A stretch of 64,000 nt of DNA from Desulfobacca_B sp046538075 (GTDB taxonomy: Bacteria > Desulfobacterota > Desulfobaccia > Desulfobaccales > Desulfobaccaceae), in the NCBI GenBank assembly GCA_046538075.1, contig JBKHJN010000013.1, positions 1 through 64,000 on the forward strand, written 5' to 3'. Made by a program: the position numbers and the translations under genes. This document shows, in pieces, positions 15,609 to 23,332 of this stretch; position 1 is the first letter of the stretch, and each line of letters begins with the position of its first letter. Under the pieces are notes generated by a model. The model had not been told where the DNA came from. It did not search any database and was given only the letters and a program-made list of their open reading frames with translations.

Positions 15609-16889
15609 GTGATCAAAGTGGCTGAAGAACCCAAAAAAATTGTTGAAGCTGCCATTCTGTTCGGCGATATCGTCAATTGTGTGGAGGTCTCCAACAACGC
15701 CTCCCTGGAAAATTATGATGATTTTATCTGTCAATTCCAAGAAGTGGCTGTTAATGCCTTCCATCAATATTTAATTTTCGATAAGAGAAATCGCCGCTAT
15801 CAGCTCCACAAAAATTTTTTCTATACCTTAAAGGGCGATGAACTGTTTTTGATCCTGCTGACCACTCCGGCGGCCGATCTCAAGACTTTGTTGACCATGG
15901 CCCTGCATCTGAAAATCAAATGGCTGTTGTCCCCCTTTAACCGCACCCGGGTGGATATCGGCCAGACCCCCAAAGATGTGGGGATCGGGATTAATTTCGG
16001 CAAGATCATCATGGGCTGGCATCCGGGCAACAAGGAGTTTCCCACTCCGGAAGGCTTTCAGATCAATCTGGCCAAACGCATTGAATCTGAAAGCCGCCGC
16101 GGCTCCCACTCTAAAATCTACCTGAGCCACAGTGCTTATCGGGTCTGCCGGCGGGCCCATTTCCGGATCGACTTTGAACCCAAAGAGACCATTTTAAAAG
16201 GCTTTGAAGGGTTGACTTATCTTTACGAACTGAAGCATATTTCCCAGATTGCCCTGGGGGTGACCATCCGCTATCCAGTGATTGACGAGGCCGAACTGGG
16301 GTATCTGGAGAGTATCATTGACCTTACCCCCCATGACCTCTGGTTGCGCCTGCTGGTGGCGGAAAAGTTGCTGTCCGGAGGAACCGCCGCACAGATTGAT
16401 CGCGCCTACCATTATATTGAGGAGTTATTGGATTTAGAGCCCAAACTGGCTGATGGCCTGTTCTTATTGGGGAAAATCTATGAATCGCGGGGCAATTTAC
16501 CGGAGGCGGTCGAGCAATATGACCGGGTACTGGCTCTGCTCCCTGATTTCGACGCCGCCCGCCTGTCGCTGATCGGCTGTCTCCTTAAGCTGCAGCGTCC
16601 GGAAGAGGCCTTGACCCGGCTATTGGCTTACAAAAATCCGGCTGACTATCCGTTGGACTACCTGGAAATCGAATATAAAGAACTCTATGCGCAAGTCTAT
16701 GCCCAGCTTCAGAACCGGGAACAGACCCTGACTTATTTATCCAGCCTGGCCGAGGACCCCCTGCTGCGACTGGTGCACTTTGACTTCCAGCCTTTCAAAT
16801 TCCTCCAGGATGATCCCACTTACCAGGAGTTGGAACAAACCATCTGCCAGCGCCTGGAAGAAGGCGACTTCTCCTGGCTGGGCGATTAG
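15609..16889 (+). CDS. Class III nucleotidyl-cyclase homology domain fused to TPR repeats
   Basis: A 426-residue soluble protein starting at GTG. Residues about 15-205 resemble a class III cyclase catalytic domain: metal Asp in AILFGDIVN, second acidic site in LKGDELFLIL, GIGINFGKIIMGW, and the Asn/Arg pair in INLAKRIESESRRG. From about 235 the chain is helical TPR/SEL1-like (GLFLLGKIYESRGNLPEAVEQYDRVLALLP is the clearest unit). No transmembrane or receiver domain is seen. Whether it makes a cyclic nucleotide, degenerately binds one, or acts only as a scaffold cannot be told. Paired with the dsrE-like gene. Confidence 0.75.
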   Translation: MIKVAEEPKKIVEAAILFGDIVNCVEVSNNASLENYDDFICQFQEVAVNAFHQYLIFDKRNRRYQLHKNFFYTLKGDELFLILLTTPAADLKTLLTMALHLKIKWLLSPFNRTRVDIGQTPKDVGIGINFGKIIMGWHPGNKEFPTPEGFQINLAKRIESESRRGSHSKIYLSHSAYRVCRRAHFRIDFEPKETILKGFEGLTYLYELKHISQIALGVTIRYPVIDEAELGYLESIIDLTPHDLWLRLLVAEKLLSGGTAAQIDRAYHYIEELLDLEPKLADGLFLLGKIYESRGNLPEAVEQYDRVLALLPDFDAARLSLIGCLLKLQRPEEALTRLLAYKNPADYPLDYLEIEYKELYAQVYAQLQNREQTLTYLSSLAEDPLLRLVHFDFQPFKFLQDDPTYQELEQTICQRLEEGDFSWLGD

Positions 16890-16978
16890 TCCCGATTATA
16901 AGCTAAATCTGCACCATCAAGGCCCCAAAAATTTCGGCAGATATAAACCCAGGCGGTCTTGCTGAGTATGCGGCCGGG

Positions 16979-17479
16979 TTATAAAAGAGGTTTAATCAGC
17001 CTCAGAAATTCGGCTTTGTCCCGGGCCCCAACGATTTCATGGACGATATCGCCCTTTTTATTGATGATAAAGGTAGTAGGGACGCCGGTGATCTCGCCAT
17101 AGTCCTTATCTATCTGGTCGGTGCCGTTTAGCACCGGATAATCCAGGTTCATCTGTTTGACAAAGAAGCGCAGCTGATTCGGATCAGCCTTGAGACAGAT
17201 GCCCAGAATCTCCAATCCTTGATTTTGATATTCTTTATATATGGCATTCAGATCGGGCATTTCTTCCCGGCAGGGCATACACCAGATAGTGAAGAAGTTA
17301 AGGAGCACCACTTTGCCCTTGAGCTGGCTCAAAGTATAATTTTTCCCCTGGATATCGGGCAGGGTGAAGTCCGGCGCGGTTTTCCCGGCAGCCTGGCCAA
17401 CACTGTTCAAGGTCAGCAGTCCTAGCAGCATTAGGCACAATATCCAGCTAGCGCGCCTCCATTCACCAGATAATCTCAT
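16979..17479 (-). CDS. TlpA/ResA-type periplasmic thioredoxin
   Basis: 166 residues from the ATG at 17477-17479, chosen because AAGGAG lies seven bases upstream; the frame is open 12 codons further. An N-terminal signal (about residues 9-28) is followed by the AhpC/TSA-thioredoxin fold: APDFTLPDIQGKNYTLSQLKG, the redox motif WCMPC (Cys67/Cys70) and the cis-Pro loop GVPTTFIINKKG. Likely reduces periplasmic disulfides, for example in cytochrome c maturation. It converges on the cyclase/TPR gene. Confidence 0.9.
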   Translation of the reverse strand: MRLSGEWRRASWILCLMLLGLLTLNSVGQAAGKTAPDFTLPDIQGKNYTLSQLKGKVVLLNFFTIWCMPCREEMPDLNAIYKEYQNQGLEILGICLKADPNQLRFFVKQMNLDYPVLNGTDQIDKDYGEITGVPTTFIINKKGDIVHEIVGARDKAEFLRLIKPLL

Positions 17480-17903
17480 GACCTGTCTCCTTTTCTCATG
17501 ATTACCGGCTTGCAATTTTTCCCAGCCCGGACTTTTAAACCAAGGCCTCTAGGTCAAAGATATTATAAGAGTTTGCTTCAGGTCTCGGAACTATGAGGGC
17601 TGAGCGGTTAAGGCATTCCTTAACCACCCTTGGTTTATATCAGAAGCCTTCCCCTAGAGCAAATAAATTTAAGGAAATATTCTCAAGTTAAGTTCTTATA
17701 TTTTAAGTTAACGATACCATTATTAATATTATGCTATAGGAACAATACTAGGATTACCGGTTTTGAACCTGTTCCTAATTGACAGTGGTTTTAATTGGGG
17801 GTATTCTATTTAGAAAATTGATGGATTTAGGCGGTTGTTTTTAAGGTGGGTTTGGCCGGTTACAGCAGCCAGACCGGTCAACCAGGATCATAAGGAGAAT
17901 ATC
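17480..17903. other. Divergent intergenic region, tlpA-like / aldehyde ferredoxin oxidoreductase
   Basis: About 420 bases without a convincing gene, strongly AT-rich between 17660 and 17830. It must hold the promoters of both flanking genes. I cannot single out one -35/-10 pair with confidence. The reading frame of the downstream oxidoreductase stays open upstream to 17835 but without a ribosome site. Confidence 0.4.
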
Positions 17904-19637
17904 ATGTCCAGGATCTTACATCTCAATATGACCGACAACAGTTTTTATTGGGAAGAAGATTCACCGGAATACCAAGGACTGGGAGGCCGCGGCCTCAGTT
18001 CTCGAATCATCCGGAAGCTGGTGCCTCCTACCTGCCATCCCTTAAGCGCGGGCAATTTGTTGATTCTGGCCCCGGGGCTGTTGACCGGGACGCCGGCCTC
18101 CAGCTCCGGGCGCATCTCGGTGGGGGGCAAATCTCCCCTGACCGGCACCATCAAGGAAAGCAATGCCGGGGGCATCTTATCCCAGAAACTGGCCCGCCTG
18201 GGGATAAGGGCCATAATTGTTGAAGGCAAACCGGAAGAAGGGAACTTCTTCCTGGTCCGGCTTTCCCAACAAGGGGTAGAGTTTTTCCCGGCCGGCGATT
18301 ATGTCGGACGGGGGAATTATGAAACTACCGCCCGGTTGCGGGAGCGTTTCGGCCAGCAGGTGGGGGTGATGAGCATTGGACCGGCTGGCGAGAAACGTCT
18401 GTGCGCCGCCAGCATTCAGTTTGCCGATAACCAGGGGCGACCCAGTCGGGCCGCAGGCCGGGGTGGTTTAGGGGCCCTGATGGGGTCCAAAAAGCTCAAG
18501 GCCCTGGTGGTTGATGATCAGCATACCCCGCCGTGGCTGCCGATGGCGGATGGGGAGAAATTTAAGGCTGCGGCCCGCAAATGGGCCCATCTTTTGGTCA
18601 ACCATCCGGTAAGCGGCCAGGCCCTACCCACTTTGGGCACAGCCGTACTGGTCAATATTGTCAACGAGGCCGGAGCTTTGCCCACCCAGAATTTCCGGCG
18701 CGGCCGGTTTGCCTTTGCCGCGGATTTGAGCGGGGAAAAAATGGTCGAACTGATCAAGCAAAGAGGCGGCAAGACCAAAGAAGGCTGCCATCCCGGCTGT
18801 GTCATCCAGTGTTCCCAGACTTACCATGATGCCCAGGGCAAATATCTGACCTCCGGGTTTGAGTATGAGAGCATCTGGGCTTTAGGGGCGCATACCATTA
18901 TCCAAGACCTGGACTATATTGCCCAGTTGGACCGCCTCTGCGATGATTTGGGCCTGGACACCATCGAGACCGGGGTGGCCCTGGGGGTGATGATGGAAGG
19001 CGGTCTGATCCCTTGGGGGGATGGTCCTGCGGCCATCGCCACGGTCAAAAAAGTGGCAACCGAAGATCCCTGGGGATTGATCCTCGGCAATGGTTCGGTT
19101 TATGCCGGACAGGCCCTGGGAGTTGATCGGGTCCCGGCGGTAAAAGGACAGGGACTGCCGGCTTATGATCCCCGGGCCGAAAAGGGCATCGGTCTGACTT
19201 ACGCTACTTCTCCGATGGGCGGCGACCATACCGCGGGCTATACCGTGGCCAAAAACATCCTGGGGTGCGGGGGCAAAGGAGATCCGCTGCAGAAGGAAGG
19301 CCAGATTGAGTTGGCCCGCAACCTGCAAATTGCCACGGCGGCCATTGATTGCACCGGCCTCTGTCTGTTTACCGCTTTTGCAGTGTTGGATAATACTGAG
19401 GCCTTGCCCTGTATTATTGACATGATTAATGCGCGTTATGGTCTGAATTGGGGCACTGACCATTTCCTGACCCTGGGGCAAGAGGTGCTCCGGGATGAAA
19501 AAAGTTTTAACCGCGCTGCCGGCTTTACTGCGGCCCAAGACCGGCTGCCAGAATTCTTTAAAGAAAATTTAGCCCCACACAATGTAACCTGGGATTTTAC
19601 CGACGCTGAAATCGATCAGGTCTTGAAGGACATTTAG
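17904..19637 (+). CDS. Aldehyde:ferredoxin oxidoreductase family protein (tungsto/molybdo-pterin)
   Basis: 577 residues from the ATG at 17904, placed by AAGGAG seven bases upstream. The first domain has the pterin-binding GLGGRGLSSR and SSSGRISVGGKSPLTG. The 4Fe-4S cysteines are in GCHPGCVIQCS, and the last ligand is likely in IDCTGLCLFTAFA. The spacing CX3CX3C matches the subgroup common in Desulfobacterota rather than archaeal AOR (CX2CX3C). The family oxidises aldehydes, or reduces carboxylates, with ferredoxin; the substrate here is unknown. A cNMP-domain gene follows about 200 bases later. Confidence 0.92.
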   Translation: MSRILHLNMTDNSFYWEEDSPEYQGLGGRGLSSRIIRKLVPPTCHPLSAGNLLILAPGLLTGTPASSSGRISVGGKSPLTGTIKESNAGGILSQKLARLGIRAIIVEGKPEEGNFFLVRLSQQGVEFFPAGDYVGRGNYETTARLRERFGQQVGVMSIGPAGEKRLCAASIQFADNQGRPSRAAGRGGLGALMGSKKLKALVVDDQHTPPWLPMADGEKFKAAARKWAHLLVNHPVSGQALPTLGTAVLVNIVNEAGALPTQNFRRGRFAFAADLSGEKMVELIKQRGGKTKEGCHPGCVIQCSQTYHDAQGKYLTSGFEYESIWALGAHTIIQDLDYIAQLDRLCDDLGLDTIETGVALGVMMEGGLIPWGDGPAAIATVKKVATEDPWGLILGNGSVYAGQALGVDRVPAVKGQGLPAYDPRAEKGIGLTYATSPMGGDHTAGYTVAKNILGCGGKGDPLQKEGQIELARNLQIATAAIDCTGLCLFTAFAVLDNTEALPCIIDMINARYGLNWGTDHFLTLGQEVLRDEKSFNRAAGFTAAQDRLPEFFKENLAPHNVTWDFTDAEIDQVLKDI

Positions 19638-19683
19638 GGCTTCCATCGGCCATCTGGATAGAAATAAGAAGGTGAGCCATCGG

Positions 19684-19722
19684 TTTTGGGGGCCGCAGTC
19701 AATGAACCCCCGGCCCCCAAAA
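19684..19722. repeat. Long perfect hairpin (12-bp arms) after the AOR gene
   Basis: TTTTGGGGGCCG (19684-19695), a 15-base loop, CGGCCCCCAAAA (19711-19722). It lies 46 bases after the AOR stop. No T tract follows the 3' arm, so it is not a standard terminator, but it should strongly fold in RNA and may end or protect the AOR message. Confidence 0.6.
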
Positions 19723-19841
19723 AGCTTCCAAGTCGGAAAACTCTTTACCCCTAAGGCCAACCCTGGTAACCTTATACGACTCGGAAGGGATAAGGCCTGG
19801 GTTTCTAAAATATTAATAATAACCTGAATAGGGAAGCGCTG

Positions 19842-20324
19842 ATGAGCATTATTCGGCAGTTGAGCAATATTCCTCTGGTGGCCGGGTTGAGCGATCAACA
19901 ACGGGCCCAAGTGGCTGATTGTTGCCGTCAACAAGAATTCAGCCGGGGGGACGTCATTTACCATCAGGGAGTTAGTGCCCGGCAAATCTATCTTATCGTC
20001 GAGGGTCTGGTCAGCCTGGACGATGTAATGCCGGAAGCCGATGCCTGGATTTCCTATGAACGCCATGGTCCGGGAGAACTGATCGGGGTGGCCTCGCTGA
20101 TGCGGCTTCAGGTCCATTCTTTGACGGCCACCTGTCTGGAGCCCACGGTAGCCATAGAAATCGACGTCAACGCTCTGGAAGATTTGTTTGCTCAAGACCC
20201 CGAGATCGGCTTTAAGGTTATGTATGAAGTAGCCTATATTTTTTATCAGCGCTACGAAAAGGCCAAAACCCGCCTCTATAATGTGTTTCGTGAGATTCCC
20301 TTGCGTCTGATCTGCCGCGAATAG
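19842..20324 (+). CDS. Stand-alone cyclic-nucleotide-binding-domain protein
   Basis: 160 residues that make one CRP-type cNMP-binding jelly roll: FSRGDVIYHQGVSARQIYLIVEGLVSL, GPGELIGVASLM as the phosphate-binding cassette, and the long C-helix PEIGFKVMYEVAYIFYQRYEK. The Arg normally expected after the GE(L/I) cassette is not obvious, so the ligand may differ. No HTH follows; the chain ends at LRLICRE. It may be a sensor or adaptor for the AOR encoded upstream, whose expression it could accompany. Confidence 0.75.
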   Translation: MSIIRQLSNIPLVAGLSDQQRAQVADCCRQQEFSRGDVIYHQGVSARQIYLIVEGLVSLDDVMPEADAWISYERHGPGELIGVASLMRLQVHSLTATCLEPTVAIEIDVNALEDLFAQDPEIGFKVMYEVAYIFYQRYEKAKTRLYNVFREIPLRLICRE

Positions 20325-20654
20325 TCTTGGTCCTAAGATGAGTTAGAATTCAGCCCTTTGGTCTGGGGTAGCTCCTCAAGGCCTGTTCCAGACATGTTTA
20401 GACTTGCTTATCTGGCCCGGACCGGCTTAAAATCAGGGGACCGGAACCGGTAATTAAAGAAATAATCATGGAGCCGGAAAAATTGATTGACACCGAAAGC
20501 CTTTTGTGTCAACATTGAAACAATTTTGGTTCAGAGTTTGAATTATCAGAGTTTGATTTTTTAATCATATCCTACAGATAATTGATCCGGCGCTGAGTTA
20601 TCATCGGTCTATCTATCTACCGATTAGAGATCTACTCTAACTATAGGACTGCTT
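20325..20654. other. Intergenic region before the rhamnose genes
   Basis: 330 bases without a gene. It contains an inverted repeat TTGACAC (20487-20493) / GTGTCAA (20506-20512) with 12 bases between the arms, and a 15-base-period direct repeat TCAGAGTTTGA (20531-20541 and 20546-20556). The region turns AT-rich downstream and probably carries the promoter of rfbC, possibly with an operator. Confidence 0.45.
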
Positions 20655-21116
20655 ATGGAAATTCAGGGAGTTGTTACCAGCCACTTGAAGTTGTATGCTG
20701 ATCAACGGGGACGCTTAGCAGAAGTCTTTCGCCAGGATGAACTGGATCCGGCCCTATACCCAGCGATGGCCTACATTTCCTTTACCAACCCAGGGCAGAA
20801 AAGGGGGCCACATGCCCACCGGGAGCAGACCGATTTTTTCTGCTTTCCCGGACCGGGTGACTTTCGGATCGTGCTGTGGGATAATCGTCCGGACAGTCAG
20901 ACCTACGGAGCCCGTCAGGATTTAGTCCTGGGAGAGAGTCAACCGGGAGTAGTGATTATCCCTCCGGGCGTCGTCCACGGCTATATTAATGTTAGCGACC
21001 GGGAGGGGTTGGTGCTCAATTGTCCCAACCGGCTCTACCGGGGACCCGGCCGGAGCCACGCCGTTGACGAAGAACGGTACGAGGATGAGCCCCATTCCAA
21101 GTTCCGGTTAGACTAG
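20655..21116 (+). CDS. rfbC: dTDP-4-dehydrorhamnose 3,5-epimerase-like protein
   Basis: 153 residues of the RmlC/cupin family: DQRGRLAEVFRQDE, the GPHAHREQTDFFCFPG strand with the conserved His, IPPGVVHGYIN and PNRLYRGPGRS near the end. At 153 residues it is shorter than classical RmlC (about 180), so it may be a single-epimerase variant or a sugar isomerase relative. The neighbouring rfbD and rfbB support a role in dTDP-deoxysugar supply for surface polysaccharide. Confidence 0.85.
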   Translation: MEIQGVVTSHLKLYADQRGRLAEVFRQDELDPALYPAMAYISFTNPGQKRGPHAHREQTDFFCFPGPGDFRIVLWDNRPDSQTYGARQDLVLGESQPGVVIIPPGVVHGYINVSDREGLVLNCPNRLYRGPGRSHAVDEERYEDEPHSKFRLD

Positions 21117-21248
21117 GCCTTGGACCGGAAGCGGGCCGCAATCCTTGATAATCCTCCTCTGAACCAGCCTGCTGGGGGAGAGCGCCATCCTTATCAGAAG
21201 AGACGGTAACAGAAGGGTCTGACAATTTTCACAAGGAACCTATAAGCC

Positions 21249-22112
21249 ATGCAAGTAATGATCACTGGGAGCTATGGCCAATTGGGCCAGTCTTTGGTTC
21301 GAGAAGGTATCTCCCGGGGATTGGCTATCCGGTCGACCGACCTCGACCTGCTTGATATTACCAATTGTCAGGCGGTGTTAGCGGAAATCGACCATTACCG
21401 CCCGGAGGTGTTGATTAATGCCGCGGCCTACACCCGGGTCGACGACTGTGAAACTCAGGTAGATCTCGCTTACCGGGTCAACGCCCTGGGCCCCCGGAAT
21501 CTAGGCCTAGCCTGCCGTCGTTTTGGAGTGCGTTTAGTTCACATCAGTACCGACTATATCTTTGATGGGCAAAAAGACAGCCCCTATGTCGAATGGGACC
21601 GCCCTTGCCCCCTGTCGGTATATGGCAAAAGCAAACTTTTAGGAGAGCAGGGGGTGCGGGAGCAGTGTCCAGACCATTTTATTGTCCGCACTGCCTGGCT
21701 TTATGGCCCGCAAGGACCAAACTTTGTCAAGACGGTCCTGGCCCGGGGCCGGGAACTGGCCTCCCAGGAATTGCCGCTAAAAGTAGTCGATGACCAGCAA
21801 GGTACTCCCACCAGTACCCTGGCTTTGGCTCGCCAGGTTTTCGATTTAGTGGAAACCGACGCCTTTGGGACCTACCATGCCACCTGCCAGGGAGCCTGTA
21901 CCTGGTATGATTTTGCTTGGCAGATTTTTTCTGCGGCCGGCATCGCGGTTGATCTAAGACCTTGCACTACTTCGGAATTTCCCCGTCCCGCACCGCGGCC
22001 CCGTAATTCGGTGTTAGCCAATCGTATTCTTCAACTGGAGCAGTTGGACCACATGCCGGATTGGAAGACTGCCTTTGCCGAATTCTGGCACCTGTACGGA
22101 GGGCAATTATGA
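21249..22112 (+). CDS. rfbD: dTDP-4-dehydrorhamnose reductase
   Basis: A 287-residue extended short-chain dehydrogenase. The nucleotide motif is MITGSYGQLGQ; INAAAYTRVDDCE and the catalytic STDYIFDG...YGKSKLLGE (Tyr-x3-Lys) are intact, as is RTAWLYGPQG. It reduces the 4-keto sugar to dTDP-L-rhamnose. Its stop overlaps the rfbB start (ATGA), so the two are translationally coupled. Confidence 0.95.
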   Translation: MQVMITGSYGQLGQSLVREGISRGLAIRSTDLDLLDITNCQAVLAEIDHYRPEVLINAAAYTRVDDCETQVDLAYRVNALGPRNLGLACRRFGVRLVHISTDYIFDGQKDSPYVEWDRPCPLSVYGKSKLLGEQGVREQCPDHFIVRTAWLYGPQGPNFVKTVLARGRELASQELPLKVVDDQQGTPTSTLALARQVFDLVETDAFGTYHATCQGACTWYDFAWQIFSAAGIAVDLRPCTTSEFPRPAPRPRNSVLANRILQLEQLDHMPDWKTAFAEFWHLYGGQL

Positions 22113-23179
22113 CGACCACCCTGGTTACTGGAGGGGCTGGTTTTATCGGCAGCAATTTCATTCATTACCTGAACCGGAAAAATCCGGACCATAAAATCAT
22201 CAATTTAGATCTGTTAACCTATGCCGGCAATCCTGAAAACCTGGCTGATTTGGAAGACTCGCCGCATTATACCTTTATCCAGGGAGACATAGCGGACCAG
22301 GTACTGGTGCATTCCCTGTTTCAGCGTTATCCGATAAGCCGGGTGGTGCATTTTGCCGCGGAATCGCATGTGGACCGGTCCATAATGTCTCCGGCCGTCT
22401 TTATGCGGACCAATGTCCAGGGAACCTTTGCCCTGTTGGAGGCCGCCCGTCAGGCCTGGATCGAAGGCAACCGCGGGTTGGAAGAAGAACCCCGATTTCT
22501 GCAGGTCAGCACCGACGAGGTTTATGGTTCTTTGACCCACCAGCAGCCAGCATTTACCGAATCATCACCCTATGCTCCTAACAGCCCCTATGCGGCCAGT
22601 AAAGCGGCGGGCGATATGCTGGCCCGGGCCTATCATAAAACCTATGGCCTACCGGTGATCATAACCAACTCATCCAATAATTATGGCCCCTATCAATTTC
22701 CCGAAAAATTTATCCCCTTGATTATTACTCAGGCGCTGGGCCGAAAACCGATCCCGGTCTATGGCCAGGGCGATAATATCCGGGATTGGCTCTATGTCGA
22801 AGATCATTGCCGGGCCCTGGAGATGGTGTTGGAAAACGGCCGGGGCGGCCAAACCTATAATATCGGCGCCCGAAACGAGCACTCGAATCTGGATGTGGTG
22901 TATCAGGTGCTGCAGCTTCTCCAAGACTGTCAGCCGGGCAGCAACTCCTTAAAAGACCTGATTACCTTTGTCAAAGATCGCCCGGGCCACGATTGGCGTT
23001 ATGCCCTCGATACCACCAAAATCAACCAAGAAATCGGATGGCAGCCCGAGGTGGACTTCACCGCGGGTCTAAAACGTACTATCGATTGGTATCTGGAGCA
23101 TCGGGGCTGGATAAACCGCATCCAATCCGGGGCTTACCGTGATTATCTGGTCCGCCAATATGGCCGCTCAACGGTTTAA
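22109..23179 (+). CDS. rfbB: dTDP-glucose 4,6-dehydratase
   Basis: 356 residues from the ATG that overlaps the rfbD stop. Extended SDR with TGGAGFIGSNF, FAAESHVDRSI, STDEVYG, the catalytic YAASKAAGDM (Tyr-x3-Lys) and NNYGPYQFPEKFIPL. It converts dTDP-glucose to the 4-keto-6-deoxy sugar. The nucleotidyltransferase rfbA that would make dTDP-glucose is not in the window. Confidence 0.97.
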   Translation: MTTTLVTGGAGFIGSNFIHYLNRKNPDHKIINLDLLTYAGNPENLADLEDSPHYTFIQGDIADQVLVHSLFQRYPISRVVHFAAESHVDRSIMSPAVFMRTNVQGTFALLEAARQAWIEGNRGLEEEPRFLQVSTDEVYGSLTHQQPAFTESSPYAPNSPYAASKAAGDMLARAYHKTYGLPVIITNSSNNYGPYQFPEKFIPLIITQALGRKPIPVYGQGDNIRDWLYVEDHCRALEMVLENGRGGQTYNIGARNEHSNLDVVYQVLQLLQDCQPGSNSLKDLITFVKDRPGHDWRYALDTTKINQEIGWQPEVDFTAGLKRTIDWYLEHRGWINRIQSGAYRDYLVRQYGRSTV

Positions 23180-23332
23180 GAGATCGCTACCGCCCCCCGA
23201 TCAAGATAATTGAACCGGTTAAACCAACTTTTCATGATTGTCCATTATTAAAATGGAAAAATTATACTTAACCTACCATATGGCTGTTTCTAACCTCGGT
23301 TTGGAGCCTGATCCAGGGGAAAAGGAGAGTTT

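Noticed and set aside
17835..17903. N-terminal extension of the aldehyde ferredoxin oxidoreductase
   Set aside because: The added residues match nothing in the family, and a good ribosome site points to the ATG at 17904.
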